NCBI RefSeq assembly: GCF_030553305.1
Contig: NZ_JARRAH010000001.1
Span: forward strand, 682,001-746,000
DNA from: Halomarina ordinaria
Lineage (GTDB): Archaea > Halobacteriota > Halobacteria > Halobacteriales > Haloarculaceae
Length of the DNA stretch: 64,000 bases
Direction: 5' to 3'
Positions 45,731 to 54,471 of the stretch are shown in pieces; position 1 is the stretch's first letter; the number at the start of each line of letters is the position of its first letter. The position numbers were made by a program, and so were the translations under genes. Below the pieces are notes generated by a model. The model saw only the letters and a program-made list of their open reading frames with translations. It had not been told where the DNA came from and did not search any database.

Positions 45731-45796
45731 GACCGCCGCGCGGACCGGGACGGACGGTCCACGCGACGGCGGTCCCGGCGTGGCCCGGCACGCCGG
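45731..45796. ncRNA. two contiguous GC hairpins upstream of the Rpp30 gene (structured RNA candidate)
   Basis: Hairpin 1, 45731-45774: arms GACCGC plus CGCGCGGACCG, loop GGACGGA, arms CGGTCCACGCG plus GCGGTC, one mismatch and a 3-nt ACG bulge. Hairpin 2, 45775-45796: CCGGCGTG / CACGCCGG around GCCCGG, perfect. They abut with no spacer, in the 201-bp gap between the COG1325 gene and Rpp30, ending 51 bp before the Rpp30 ATG. Pairing is symmetric on both strands, so strand is not determined. No RNA family recognised. Confidence 0.5.
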
Positions 45797-45847
45797 ATTC
45801 TTCGGCGAGAACACAACGGTCAAACCGGCCACGGGTGAACGACGGGT

Positions 45848-46543
45848 ATGTACGAGGCCGTCCACGCCCGCCCCGACGGTGAGAGCACCGTCGCCCGCAT
45901 GGCGCTGACGGCGGCCGAGCAGGGGTACGAGGGCGTCGTCGTCCGCAACCACGGCGACGCCCCCGCACACTACGACCCCGAGTCGGCCGCCGAGGCGTCC
46001 GGCATCGACGTCGTCGACGCCGTCGAGGTGCGCGCCGAGGACCGCTCGCGGGCGTCGTCATTCGTCGAGCGCCACCGCGAGCGCCGGACGCTCGTCTGCG
46101 TCCACGGGGGGGCGCTCAACCGCCTCGCGGTCGAGGACGAGCGCGTCGACGTCCTCGCCCACCCGATGCGCGACGGCGACGTGAACCACGTCCTCGCGCG
46201 GGCGGCCGCCGACAACGGCGTCCGACTGGAGTTCGACTTCTCTCGGGTGCTCAGGGCCGACGGGGGCGAGCGCGTCCGGGCCATCGCCGGCCTCCGGAAA
46301 CTCCGCGAACTCGTCGAGAAGTACGACACGCCTTACGTCGTGAGCGCCGACGCGCGCAGTCACCTCCACCTCCGTGCCCCCCGCGAACTCGTCGCCGTCG
46401 GCGAACTCTGCGGGTTCGCCCCCGAGCAGGTGCGCGAGGGGGGACGCGAGTGGGGGCGACTGGCCGCCCGGAACCGCGAGCGACGCTCCGATTCGTTCAT
46501 TGAGCCGGGGGTCCGACGTGGCAGGTATGAAGAGACCGATTGA
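45848..46543 (+). CDS. rnp3: RNase P protein component 3 (Rpp30)
   Basis: 231 residues. TIM-barrel protein subunit of archaeal RNase P, needed with Pop5 for pre-tRNA 5' processing. Typical segments are GYEGVVVRNHGD, the HGGALNRLAVEDERVDVLAHP stretch and RSHLHLRAPRELVAVGELCG. It starts the RNase P/proteasome cluster and overlaps the following methyltransferase by 17 nt. A structured region lies 50-120 nt upstream. Confidence 0.93.
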   Translation: MYEAVHARPDGESTVARMALTAAEQGYEGVVVRNHGDAPAHYDPESAAEASGIDVVDAVEVRAEDRSRASSFVERHRERRTLVCVHGGALNRLAVEDERVDVLAHPMRDGDVNHVLARAAADNGVRLEFDFSRVLRADGGERVRAIAGLRKLRELVEKYDTPYVVSADARSHLHLRAPRELVAVGELCGFAPEQVREGGREWGRLAARNRERRSDSFIEPGVRRGRYEETD

Positions 46544-47168
46544 GGAGCACGCGGCGCGCTTCGACGAGGTGGCGGGCGAGTACGACGACACGCAGAACCA
46601 GACCGACGAGTACCGGGCCTGCGTCTCGCTGGTCGTCGACTACGCCGACCCCGGCCCCGAGGACGTCGTCCTCGACCTCGGCTGCGGGACGGGGGCCATC
46701 GGCCTCGCGCTCGCCGACCGGGCGAAGCGCGTCGTCGGCCGCGACATCAGCGAGGGGATGATGGAACGGGCCCGCGAGAAGGCCGCCCAGCGCGGCCTCG
46801 ACAACGTCGAGTTCGGCGAGGGGAGCTTCCGCGACCCGAACGTCGACGGCTCCGTGGACGTCGTCGTCTCGAACTTCGCCATGCACCACCTCGGCGACGA
46901 GGAGAAGCGCGAGGCCATCGACGTCGTCGCGGGGTTGGGTCCCCGACGGTTCGTCCTCGGCGACGTGATGCTCTTCGGCGAGGCCGACCCCGAGTCGCCG
47001 CTGTACAGCCCGGAGGTCGACGACCCGGCGACCGTCGGCGTCCTCGCCGACGCGCTCACCGACGCGGGGTTCGCGCTCACGGCCGTCGAGATGGTCCACG
47101 AGCAGTTCGGCGTCCTCGTGGCGGAACGGGCGACCGGCACCGGCGACAGCACCGGGGACGGCCGGTAG
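46527..47168 (+). CDS. class I SAM-dependent methyltransferase
   Basis: 213 residues from the ATG at 46527, 17 nt inside the Rpp30 gene. Methyltransferase motif I VLDLGCGTGAIGLALADR, post I VVGRDISEGMMERA, motif II VDVVVSNFAMHHLGDEEK. The substrate is unknown; its place between two RNase P protein genes suggests an RNA or ribosome-related target, an inference. It abuts the Pop5 gene with no gap. Confidence 0.9.
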   Translation: MKRPIEEHAARFDEVAGEYDDTQNQTDEYRACVSLVVDYADPGPEDVVLDLGCGTGAIGLALADRAKRVVGRDISEGMMERAREKAAQRGLDNVEFGEGSFRDPNVDGSVDVVVSNFAMHHLGDEEKREAIDVVAGLGPRRFVLGDVMLFGEADPESPLYSPEVDDPATVGVLADALTDAGFALTAVEMVHEQFGVLVAERATGTGDSTGDGR

Positions 47169-47648
47169 ATGCGCCACCTCCCGAAGCACCTCCGGCCGCG
47201 CTGGCGGTACCTCGGCGTCGGGCTGGAGGGGTGGCCCGACGCGACGGTCGACCGCGGGGCGTTCCAGCGCGACCTGTGGTACGCGGCCCAGAACCTCGTC
47301 GGCGACGTCGGCAGCGCCGCCCTCGACCTGACGGTGTACGGCTTCGCCTTCGAGGACGGCGTCGGCCACGCCGTCGTCCGGGTCCGTCGGGGGGAGGTCG
47401 AGCGGGGGCGGGCGGTGCTCGCCTGTCTCGCCGAGGTCGACGGCCACCCCCTCCGGGTGACAGTCCGTGGCGTGGGCGGGACGGTCCGAGCCTGCGAAGA
47501 AAGGTATATACGGCGCCCGCGGGAACTTTCCGAGGAGAACACCGTCGCGTTCGAGAGCGCCGAGCGACCCGCAGTCGTGCGGGGCGACCGCGTCGACGTG
47601 CGGGTCGACTCGGGGTTCGCGGGGGCGACAGGACACGATCTCACCTAA
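47169..47648 (+). CDS. rnp2: RNase P protein component 2 (Pop5)
   Basis: 159 residues. Ferredoxin-like RNA-binding fold: MRHLPKHLRPRWRYLGVGLEG start and [24 protein letters not shown] centre are characteristic of haloarchaeal Pop5, the partner of Rpp30. The C-terminal extension (FESAERPAVVRGDRVDVRVD) is longer than in hyperthermophiles. It starts directly after the methyltransferase stop, and psmA follows after 2 bp. Confidence 0.92.
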   Translation: MRHLPKHLRPRWRYLGVGLEGWPDATVDRGAFQRDLWYAAQNLVGDVGSAALDLTVYGFAFEDGVGHAVVRVRRGEVERGRAVLACLAEVDGHPLRVTVRGVGGTVRACEERYIRRPRELSEENTVAFESAERPAVVRGDRVDVRVDSGFAGATGHDLT

Positions 47649-47650
47649 CG

Positions 47651-48394
47651 ATGCAGGGTCAAAGTCAACAGCAGGCCTACGACCGGGGGATAACCATCTT
47701 CTCCCCGGACGGACGGCTCTATCAAGTCGAGTACGCTCGCGAGGCCGTCAAACGCGGGTCCGCGAGTATCGGTGTGCGAACGAGCGACGGCGTCGTCCTC
47801 CTCGCAGACAAGCGCATCAGCTCTCCGCTGCTGGAGGGTTCGAGCGTCGAGAAACTGCACAAAGCCGACGACCACATCGGCATCGCGAGCGCCGGCCACG
47901 TCGCCGACGCCCGTCAGCTCATCGACTACGCGCGCCGACAGGCACAGATCAACCAACTGCGCTACGGCGAACCGATCAGCGTCGAGACGCTGACGAAGGC
48001 CGTCACCGACAACATCCAGCAGTACACGCAGGTCGGCGGCGCCCGCCCGTTCGGCGTCGCGCTCATCATCGGCGGCGTCGACGACACCGGCACCCCCCGG
48101 TTGTTCGAGACCGACCCCTCGGGGACGCCCTACGAGTGGAAGGCGCTCGCCGTCGGCGCGGACCGCAACGACATCGAGGACCACCTCAAGGAGCACTACG
48201 ACGAGGAGATGGACCTCGACGCCGGCGTCGACCTCGCGCTCAGCGCGCTCGCGTCGGTCTCCGAGGAGGGACTCCGACCCGACGGCCTCGGCCTCGCGCT
48301 CGTCGACGCCGAGACCGACCAGTACCGCGAACTCGGCGAGGCCGAGATCCGCGAACACCTCGAAGCCCACGACCTCCTCGCCGACGAGGAGTAA
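47651..48394 (+). CDS. psmA: 20S proteasome alpha subunit
   Basis: 247 residues. Forms the outer rings and gate of the proteasome. N-terminal gate motif AYDRGITIFSPDGRLYQVEYA and EAVKRGSASIGVRTSDGVVLLADKR are diagnostic. Acidic C-terminus ending DLLADEE. Co-transcribed with the RNase P genes (2-bp gap). The beta partner is at 13286. Confidence 0.97.
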   Translation: MQGQSQQQAYDRGITIFSPDGRLYQVEYAREAVKRGSASIGVRTSDGVVLLADKRISSPLLEGSSVEKLHKADDHIGIASAGHVADARQLIDYARRQAQINQLRYGEPISVETLTKAVTDNIQQYTQVGGARPFGVALIIGGVDDTGTPRLFETDPSGTPYEWKALAVGADRNDIEDHLKEHYDEEMDLDAGVDLALSALASVSEEGLRPDGLGLALVDAETDQYRELGEAEIREHLEAHDLLADEE

Positions 48395-48462
48395 CCCCCT
48401 ACGGCGCGGCCCGGTCTTCTCACCTCGTCTCGACGCACAGGACACTCGCCGCCGAAGAAACA

Positions 48463-48471
48463 CACATAACG
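48463..48471 (+). promoter_or_regulatory. SBDS gene TATA box
   Basis: CACATAACG lies about 25-30 bp before the ATG at 48493, so the SBDS gene has its own promoter in addition to any read-through. Confidence 0.45.
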
Positions 48472-48492
48472 GGGCGGGCGGTACAATCCCCC

Positions 48493-49218
48493 ATGATATC
48501 ACTCGACGAAGCCGTGACGGCGCGGCTCGAGTCGCACGGTGCGCGGTTCGAGGTGCTCGTTGACCCCGACGCGGCACTGGCCATCAAGCGAGGCGAGTTC
48601 GACGGCGAGCTAGAGGAGGTCATCGCCGCCGAGGACGTCTTCGAGGACGCCTCCCGGGGGGACCGGCCCGCCGAGACGGACCTGGAGGACGTCTTCGGGA
48701 CGACCGACCCCATGGAGATCATCCCCGAGGTCATCGAGCGCGGCGAGATACAGATAACGGCCGACCAGCGCCGCGAGATGCAAGAACAGAAGCGGAGACG
48801 GCTCATCGACACCATCGCGCGCAACGCGGTCAACCCGCAGATGGACGACGCCCCCCACCCGCCCGAGCGCATCGAGCGCGCGCTGGAGGAGGCGGGGTTC
48901 AGGGTCGACCCGATGACACCCGTCGAGAACCAGGTCGACGACGCGCTCGACACTCTCCGTCCGGTCATCCCCATCCGCTTCGACGAGGTGGTGATGGCAG
49001 TGCGCGTGCCCGCCGAGTACGCCGGCAGCGCGCAGGCGCGCATCCGACAGTTCGGCGACCTCCAGCGCGAGGAGTGGCAGAGCGACGGGTCGTGGGTCGG
49101 CGTCCTCGAGTTCCCGGCGGGCCTCCAGAACGAGTTCTACGACCTCGTCAACGAGACGTCGAGCGGCGAGGCCGACACTCGCGTCGTGAAGGACGAGGAC
49201 GAACTGAGCACGCGCTGA
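48493..49218 (+). CDS. SBDS-family ribosome maturation factor
   Basis: 241 residues from the ATG at 48493 (MISLDEAVTARLESHGARFEV). Archaeal Shwachman-Bodian-Diamond protein: FYSH domain with VLVDPDAALAIKRGEF and VIAAEDVFEDASRG, central helical domain (ADQRREMQEQKRRRLIDTIA) and C-terminal ferredoxin-like domain. Involved in 50S maturation, with archaeal EF-2. Clusters with RNase P and proteasome genes as in other archaea. Confidence 0.94.
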   Translation: MISLDEAVTARLESHGARFEVLVDPDAALAIKRGEFDGELEEVIAAEDVFEDASRGDRPAETDLEDVFGTTDPMEIIPEVIERGEIQITADQRREMQEQKRRRLIDTIARNAVNPQMDDAPHPPERIERALEEAGFRVDPMTPVENQVDDALDTLRPVIPIRFDEVVMAVRVPAEYAGSAQARIRQFGDLQREEWQSDGSWVGVLEFPAGLQNEFYDLVNETSSGEADTRVVKDEDELSTR

Positions 49219-49257
49219 ACGGAGTGAGGGAGACTGAAGAAGGGCGAGGGTCGTCGG

Positions 49258-49578
49258 TCACCCGGCCTTGAACCCGACGAGGAAGCCCGCGGCGAACCCG
49301 CCGGAGACGGAGGCCGTCGAGAGGAGCGAGGTCACCCACGATGGGGGCGCCCCCGAGGCGGCGACGTCCCCGACGTCGAGCAGTCCGGCCGTCAGCCGGT
49401 CCCAGTCGACGACGAGGAGCTGCTGCGATTCGAGGTACTTGAACAGCGCCAGCTGGACGCCGACGAGGACGGCGACGAGTTTGGTCAGTTTCTTCGCGGC
49501 GAACCCCGTGACGGCGCCGACGACGCCGCCCGTGCCCACGTCGAGACCCAGCTGGGCCGCGTTTAGTTCTACGCTCAC
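49258..49578 (-). CDS. FUN14-domain membrane protein
   Basis: 106 residues. Three hydrophobic segments with Gly-rich turns (GTGGVVGAVTGFAAKKLTKL, LVAVLVGVQLALFKYLES, SVSGGFAAGFLVGFKAG) match archaeal/bacterial FUN14 proteins, small membrane proteins of unknown function related to mitochondrial FUNDC1. Converges with SBDS, divergent from hflX. Confidence 0.87.
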   Translation of the reverse strand: MSVELNAAQLGLDVGTGGVVGAVTGFAAKKLTKLVAVLVGVQLALFKYLESQQLLVVDWDRLTAGLLDVGDVAASGAPPSWVTSLLSTASVSGGFAAGFLVGFKAG

Positions 49579-49626
49579 GTGATTCTCTCAGAATCTTATA
49601 GGTAATCACTCTTTCGCCGGCCCGGA

Positions 49627-49635
49627 AGTTAAATA
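49627..49635 (+). promoter_or_regulatory. hflX: hflX promoter TATA box
   Basis: AGTTAAATA lies about 25-33 bp upstream of the GTG at 49660, supporting that start over the GTG at 49656 in another frame. Confidence 0.5.
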
Positions 49636-49659
49636 GGTGGCTGACCTACCCGCGCGTGA

Positions 49660-50976
49660 GTGACTGGCACAGAGCGAGACCCCGACGGAGCGGTTATCGC
49701 GAAGCGAGCCGACAGCGGCGCGCCCGACACCGGAGAGATACGCGACCTGGCCCGGGCGGCGGGCTATCGCGTCGCCGGCGAGGTGACCCAGACCCGGAAG
49801 GAGGACCCCGCGCTCTGTCTCGGCGAGGGGAAGGTCGACGAACTGGCGAGGCTCGTCCGCCGGACGGAGGCGGCCGCCGTCGTCTTCGACAACCGCCTCG
49901 GCCCCTACCAGACGTACAACCTCGGCACGCGACTGCCCGACGGCGTCGAGGTACTCGACCGGTTCCGCCTCATCCTCGACATCTTCGGCCAGCGCGCGCG
50001 GACGCGAAAGGCACAGTTGCAGGTCGAACTCGCGGAGTTGCGCTACGAACTCCCGCGCGTCGAGGCGAAGGTGAGCCTCGCCCGACGCGACGAGCGCCCC
50101 GGCTTCATGGGCCTCGGCGAGTACGACGAGTCGCGCGAACGCGACATCAAGTCGCGCATCAGTCGCATCCGCGAGGAACTCTCACAGATAGAGCGCGACG
50201 AGGAAGACCGCCGCGAGCGTCGGCGCGAGTCGGGGTTCGACCTCGTGGCGCTCGCGGGCTACACCAACGCCGGGAAGTCCACCCTCCTGCGCCAACTCGC
50301 CGCCGACCTCGACGTCGACGAGAACGAGGGGCTCCACCCGGACCTCGACACCACCGCCGAGTCGCGCGACCGGCTGTTCACCACCCTCGGGACGACCACC
50401 CGCCGGGCGGACATGGACCGGCGCGACGTCCTCGTCACCGACACCGTCGGGTTCATCTCCGACCTGCCCCACTGGCTGGTCGAGTCGTTCAAGTCCACGC
50501 TCGACGCCGTCTACCGCGCGGACCTGGTCCTCCTCGTGGTCGACGTGAGCGAACCGATCGAGGACATCCGCGAGAAGGTCGTCACCAGCCACGACACGCT
50601 GTACGAACGCAACGAGGCGCCCATCGTCACCGTCCTCAACAAGGTCGACCGGGTGCCGGAGGAGGACGTCGAGGAGAAGGCCGCCGCGCTCTCGGCGCTC
50701 GCGCCGTACCCGGTCGCGGTGAGCGGGACGGAGGGCACCGGCGTCGAGGACCTCCTCGACCGCATCGACCGCGAACTCCCGCCGTACGAGCACGAGCGCC
50801 TCGTCCTCCCGATGAGCGACGAGACGATGAGCCTCGTCTCCTGGATTCACGACAACGCCAACGTCAACGACGTCGACTACGGCGAGCAGGTCGTCGTCGA
50901 CTTCGAGGCCCGCCCGGTCGTCGTCGAGAAGTCCCGGGCCCGTGCGAACGACCTCCCCGCCGTCGCCGAGTCGTAG
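49660..50976 (+). CDS. hflX: HflX-type GTPase
   Basis: 438 residues from a leaderless GTG. N-terminal HflX nucleotide-binding subdomain and coiled-coil (AELRYELPRVEAKV) followed by a TRAFAC GTPase: G1 GYTNAGKSTLL, G3 DTVGFISDLPHWLVESF, G4 NKVDRVP. Binds 50S ribosomal subunits, rescues or recycles stalled ribosomes in bacteria. Complete. C-terminus has a small extra domain. Confidence 0.96.
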   Translation: MTGTERDPDGAVIAKRADSGAPDTGEIRDLARAAGYRVAGEVTQTRKEDPALCLGEGKVDELARLVRRTEAAAVVFDNRLGPYQTYNLGTRLPDGVEVLDRFRLILDIFGQRARTRKAQLQVELAELRYELPRVEAKVSLARRDERPGFMGLGEYDESRERDIKSRISRIREELSQIERDEEDRRERRRESGFDLVALAGYTNAGKSTLLRQLAADLDVDENEGLHPDLDTTAESRDRLFTTLGTTTRRADMDRRDVLVTDTVGFISDLPHWLVESFKSTLDAVYRADLVLLVVDVSEPIEDIREKVVTSHDTLYERNEAPIVTVLNKVDRVPEEDVEEKAAALSALAPYPVAVSGTEGTGVEDLLDRIDRELPPYEHERLVLPMSDETMSLVSWIHDNANVNDVDYGEQVVVDFEARPVVVEKSRARANDLPAVAES

Positions 50977-51016
50977 TCCCGACCGCTTTTTGACGCCCTC
51001 GCGCGACCCTCCGAGC

Positions 51017-51607
51017 ATGTCCTACGACCTGCGGCCGACCGAACGGGAACTGAGCGAGGCGCGCGCGCTCGTCACCGTCGCCCTCGACGCCTGCGAGCGC
51101 GAACTCACCCTCGACGGGCCGCTCTCCGTCGCGCTCGGGTGGAGCGACAGCGCCGCCGTCACCGAGGCGTTCGGCGGCGTCGACGGGACCTGCTACCCCG
51201 AGCGCGAGGTCCAGCTGTCGTTCAACGCCGGCGTCGAGGGGTGGGCGGACGCCGTCGGACCCACCGCGGCGCGACTGTACGGCGAGGCGTGGCTACGCGA
51301 GCGTATCGAACACGCCTCCTTTCGCTGGCAACACCTGCTCGTCCGGGCGGCCGGCGAGCGCCTCGCCGACCGCACCGACCCCGACGGCCCTCGCCCCTGG
51401 CGGGAGGCCGACGCACAGACGCTCACGGAGCGCTGGACCGCGCTGAGCGAGTCGCTCGGTTCCTCGGAACCGCTCGTCGTGGACCGGGCGCTGGGTGGCG
51501 TCGCGGCGGCCGTGGGCGAGGAGCTCGTCGAGCGCCAGGGCTTCGAGGGATTGGCGGAGTGCACGCGCTCGGACGTCCTCGCGGCGGGCGAGGCGGCGCT
51601 ACGGTAG
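51017..51607 (+). CDS. haloarchaeal protein of unknown function
   Basis: 196 residues from the ATG at 51017 (MSYDLRPTERELSEARALV). Mostly helical, Ala/Arg/Glu-rich, with conserved-looking segments FNAGVEGWADAVGPTAARL and RIEHASFRWQHLLVRAAGERL. The spacing recalls DUF2268-like peptidases but there is no HExxH motif, so I do not assign one. Converges with moaC (9-bp overlap). Confidence 0.7.
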   Translation: MSYDLRPTERELSEARALVTVALDACERELTLDGPLSVALGWSDSAAVTEAFGGVDGTCYPEREVQLSFNAGVEGWADAVGPTAARLYGEAWLRERIEHASFRWQHLLVRAAGERLADRTDPDGPRPWREADAQTLTERWTALSESLGSSEPLVVDRALGGVAAAVGEELVERQGFEGLAECTRSDVLAAGEAALR

Positions 51608-52099
51608 CTCGCGCTTCTCCTTCGTGACGACGCGGACGGCCTCGATGCGCGTTCCCGGGTACTGGCCATCCGCGTCCTTCTCCGCGGCCTTCACCATGTC
51701 CCAGACGACGTTCAACCCCGTGGTGACGCCCTCCAGCGCCTCCATCTCGCAGCCGGTCTTGCCCGTCGTCTCCACGGCGACTTCGAGGACGACGCGGTCG
51801 TCGCGCACGTCGAAGGCGGTGTCGACGTTCGTGATGGGTATCTGGTGGCACATGGGCACCGTCTCCCAGGTGTGTTTCACCGCCTGAACCGCACCGACGC
51901 GGGCGGTGGCGAGGACGTCCCCCTTCTCGACGGCGTCGGTCCGGATGGCCTCGACCGTCGAGCGCGAGAGGTGAATCTCGCCGGCGGCGACCGCCCGCCG
52001 GGCGGTGTCCGGTTTGGCCCCCACGTCGACCATCTGGACGTTCCCCTCCTCGTCGGTGTGGGTCAGGTCCTCCGACGACCCGTCCGACTCGTCACGCAT
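51599..52099 (-). CDS. moaC: cyclic pyranopterin monophosphate synthase
   Basis: 166 residues from the ATG at 52099 (MRDESDGSSEDLTH). Converts the MoaA product to cPMP in molybdopterin synthesis. Signatures are VPMCHQIPITNVDTAF and GKTGCEMEALEGVTTGLNVVWDM with the catalytic acid/Lys in AAEKDADGQYP. The start overlaps the Nnr stop by 8 nt, so they are translationally coupled. Confidence 0.95.
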   Translation of the reverse strand: MRDESDGSSEDLTHTDEEGNVQMVDVGAKPDTARRAVAAGEIHLSRSTVEAIRTDAVEKGDVLATARVGAVQAVKHTWETVPMCHQIPITNVDTAFDVRDDRVVLEVAVETTGKTGCEMEALEGVTTGLNVVWDMVKAAEKDADGQYPGTRIEAVRVVTKEKRELP

Positions 52100-53534
52100 C
52101 GCGCTCACCCCACACGGCCCGCGGGATAGCCTCCAGCAGGTCGGAGGCGAGCAGGCCGTCGCCGTGGTCGGCTTCGAGCAGTTCCGCGGCCCGCCCGTTG
52201 ACGTAGGGGGCGACGCAGGCGGCGTCGAAGGCGTCGTGCGTGGCGAGCATCGCGGCGGTGACGCCCGCGAGCGTGTCGCCCGTCCCGCCGACGGTCATCC
52301 CCGGGGTGCCGGCCCGACAGACCCGGGTGCGCTCGCCGTCGGAGACCACGTCGTCCTTCGCCTTCGCCAGTACGACGTGTCCGAGGTCGGCCGCGAATCC
52401 TTCGACCTCACCTAGGTGGTCGCGCAGGTCGTCGACCTCGGGGCCGCCCATCTCCGCGAGTTCGTTGCGGTTCGGCGTGCAGACCAGCGTCGCGTCCGTC
52501 TCCACCTCGGGGACGACGGGGAGGGCGTCGGCGTCGACGACGACGCGCCCGTCGAACGACGCGAGGAACTCCCGCGCCGCGTCGAGCGTCTCGTCCGCGC
52601 TCCCGAGGCCGGGACCGAGGACGACGACGTCGTCGTGGTCGGTCGCTGTTCGGACGAGGTCGTCGACGTGCTCCGGCGTGAGGCGCTCCCCCTCGTAGGG
52701 CTGGACGATGAGGTCCTCGGCGTAGGCCTGTATCGGCGTCTTCACCGACTCGGGTACGGCGACGAACGAGAGGTCGGCACCGGCCCGGAGGGCCGCCTGT
52801 CCCGCCAGCGCCGGTGCACCGGTGTAGGGACCGCCCCCGACGACGAACACCCGGCCGGCGTCACCCTTGCTCGCGTTCGGGTCGCGACGGATGGACCGCA
52901 GGTCGCCGGGGCCGACGAAGCGCTCGGCGGCCGGCGGGATGCCGATGTCCGCCACCGTCACCTCGGCCGCGAGGGCGTCGAGGCCCGGCTTCGCGTCGTG
53001 GAACGTCACCACGTGGTCGGCCTCGACGGCGACGCCCGCCGCCTCGCCGGTGTCCGCGTCCACGCCGGAGGGGACGTCGACGCTCACGACGACGGCGTCG
53101 GTGGCGTCGATAGCTTCGACGGCGCTTCGCTCGGGGTCGCGTGGCGCGCCGCTCACGCCGGTCCCGAGCATCGCGTCGACGACGAGGTCCGGGTCGCCGA
53201 GGTCGAGCGCCCGCGAGTCGCGTACCTCGCGGGCGTCGTACTCGCACTCGACGAGGGCGTCCCAGTTCTCGCGGGCGATGTCGGTGGTGATGCTCTCCGG
53301 ACGACCGAGGAGGTGGACGGTGACGTCGTAGTCGTCGAGGAAGCGGGCGGCGACGAACGCGTCGCCGCCGTTGTTCCCGCGGCCGGCGACGACGGCGACG
53401 GCCGCGCCGGGGTCGACGAGTTCGCGGACCCGTCGGGCGACGGCGTTCCCGCTCGACTCCATGAGCTGTTTCCGGGGGACGCCGAGGGCGGCGGCGTTCT
53501 CGTCGACGGCGGCCATCGTGGCGCTCGAAATCAT
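52092..53534 (-). CDS. nnr: bifunctional NAD(P)HX epimerase/dehydratase
   Basis: 480 residues. N-terminal epimerase (YjeF_N) with GRGNNGGDAFVAARFL and VDVPSGVDADTG; C-terminal ADP/ATP-dependent dehydratase with GPGLGSADETLD and GTPGMTVGGTGDTLAGV. Repairs hydrated NAD(P)H. Fusion of both halves is normal in many prokaryotes. Upstream partner of moaC with an 8-nt overlap. Confidence 0.95.
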   Translation of the reverse strand: MISSATMAAVDENAAALGVPRKQLMESSGNAVARRVRELVDPGAAVAVVAGRGNNGGDAFVAARFLDDYDVTVHLLGRPESITTDIARENWDALVECEYDAREVRDSRALDLGDPDLVVDAMLGTGVSGAPRDPERSAVEAIDATDAVVVSVDVPSGVDADTGEAAGVAVEADHVVTFHDAKPGLDALAAEVTVADIGIPPAAERFVGPGDLRSIRRDPNASKGDAGRVFVVGGGPYTGAPALAGQAALRAGADLSFVAVPESVKTPIQAYAEDLIVQPYEGERLTPEHVDDLVRTATDHDDVVVLGPGLGSADETLDAAREFLASFDGRVVVDADALPVVPEVETDATLVCTPNRNELAEMGGPEVDDLRDHLGEVEGFAADLGHVVLAKAKDDVVSDGERTRVCRAGTPGMTVGGTGDTLAGVTAAMLATHDAFDAACVAPYVNGRAAELLEADHGDGLLASDLLEAIPRAVWGERDA

Positions 53535-53627
53535 GTGCCGCGCTTCGACCGGCGCTGGATTAAGCGTGTGGGCGACGGCGAGGCGGACGGACGAGGTGAC
53601 CCCGGACGTCGGGGTGGGTGTGGCTGT

Positions 53628-54101
53628 TCAGTACGTCGCCCGGTACTCCTCCTGCAGGCGTTTCCCCGTGACGTAGGCGTCGTAGACGCCGTACGCCCAC
53701 ACCACCGGGACGGCGAGGAAGCCGACGAGGACGACCAGCGAGAACGTCGCGGCGAGGAACGCGACGAAGACGACGATACCCTTCCCGACCTCCTCGTTGA
53801 CGAGCTGGCCGAGGCCGGGGAGGAAGAACGACGCGGCCGCCGCGACGATAGCGCGGTTCTCCGCGACGAACGCCGAGAGGTCGGCGGTCGCAGACCCCGG
53901 CGGCGAGCGCTGACGGACGCCGCAGTGCGGGCAGATCTCCGCGGCCGCCTTTATCTCCTCGCCGCACGTCCGACAGTAGGCCGTCGGGGTGCCCACGTCG
54001 TCGGTGCGGACGTTGACGCCGCACTCGGGACAGACGTCGGTGTCGTCCGGGAGGTCGGTACCGCAACTCCGGCAGTACGTGTGGTCGGTGAGAGTCGACA
54101 T
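53628..54101 (-). CDS. zinc-ribbon membrane protein
   Basis: 157 residues: N-terminal double zinc ribbon with CRSCG, CPECG, CRTCG and CPHCG (residues about 9-60), then two or three membrane segments (FLPGLGQLVNEEVGKGIVVF and AATFSLVVLVGFLAVPVVWAYGVYDAY) ending GKRLQEEYRAT. The NeevGKG-type loop and TM pair resemble a TM2-type or DUF5683-type domain. Role unknown. Confidence 0.85.
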   Translation of the reverse strand: MSTLTDHTYCRSCGTDLPDDTDVCPECGVNVRTDDVGTPTAYCRTCGEEIKAAAEICPHCGVRQRSPPGSATADLSAFVAENRAIVAAAASFFLPGLGQLVNEEVGKGIVVFVAFLAATFSLVVLVGFLAVPVVWAYGVYDAYVTGKRLQEEYRATY

Positions 54102-54157
54102 GGTGAGTCACCTGAGCAACACCGTAGACGCCCTTATCGCTGGCGGTGGTCGAGCCC

Positions 54158-54433
54158 TCAGCGACGGACCGAGAAGCCGTCTTCGCCCTGCAGGTCCCCG
54201 TACTCCACCTCGACGTCCTCGACGCGGGCGAGGTCGCTCCCCGTGTGACACCACTCGACCATCGACTCGACGGCGTCCTCCCGGCCCTCGAACACGGCCT
54301 CGACGCGGCCGTCGTCGAGGTTGCGGACCCAGCCGTCGACGCCGCGTTCGCGGGCGGCGCGCCGGGTCGAGTCGCGGTACCAGACGCCCTGGACCTTCCC
54401 GGAGACGAAGACGTGTGCGCGTGTCCCATCCAT
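54158..54433 (-). CDS. acylphosphatase
   Basis: 91 residues. VSGKVQGVWYRDSTRRAA contains the catalytic Arg, and GWVRNLDDGRVEAVFEG with Asn is the second signature. Hydrolyses acyl phosphates. Complete. T-run at 54458-54464 may serve as terminator for the arsC-like gene or as its own TATA box. Confidence 0.95.
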   Translation of the reverse strand: MDGTRAHVFVSGKVQGVWYRDSTRRAARERGVDGWVRNLDDGRVEAVFEGREDAVESMVEWCHTGSDLARVEDVEVEYGDLQGEDGFSVRR

Positions 54434-54471
54434 GCTTCCGGCTCCGACGGGGTCGGAGAAAAAAGTGCGTG

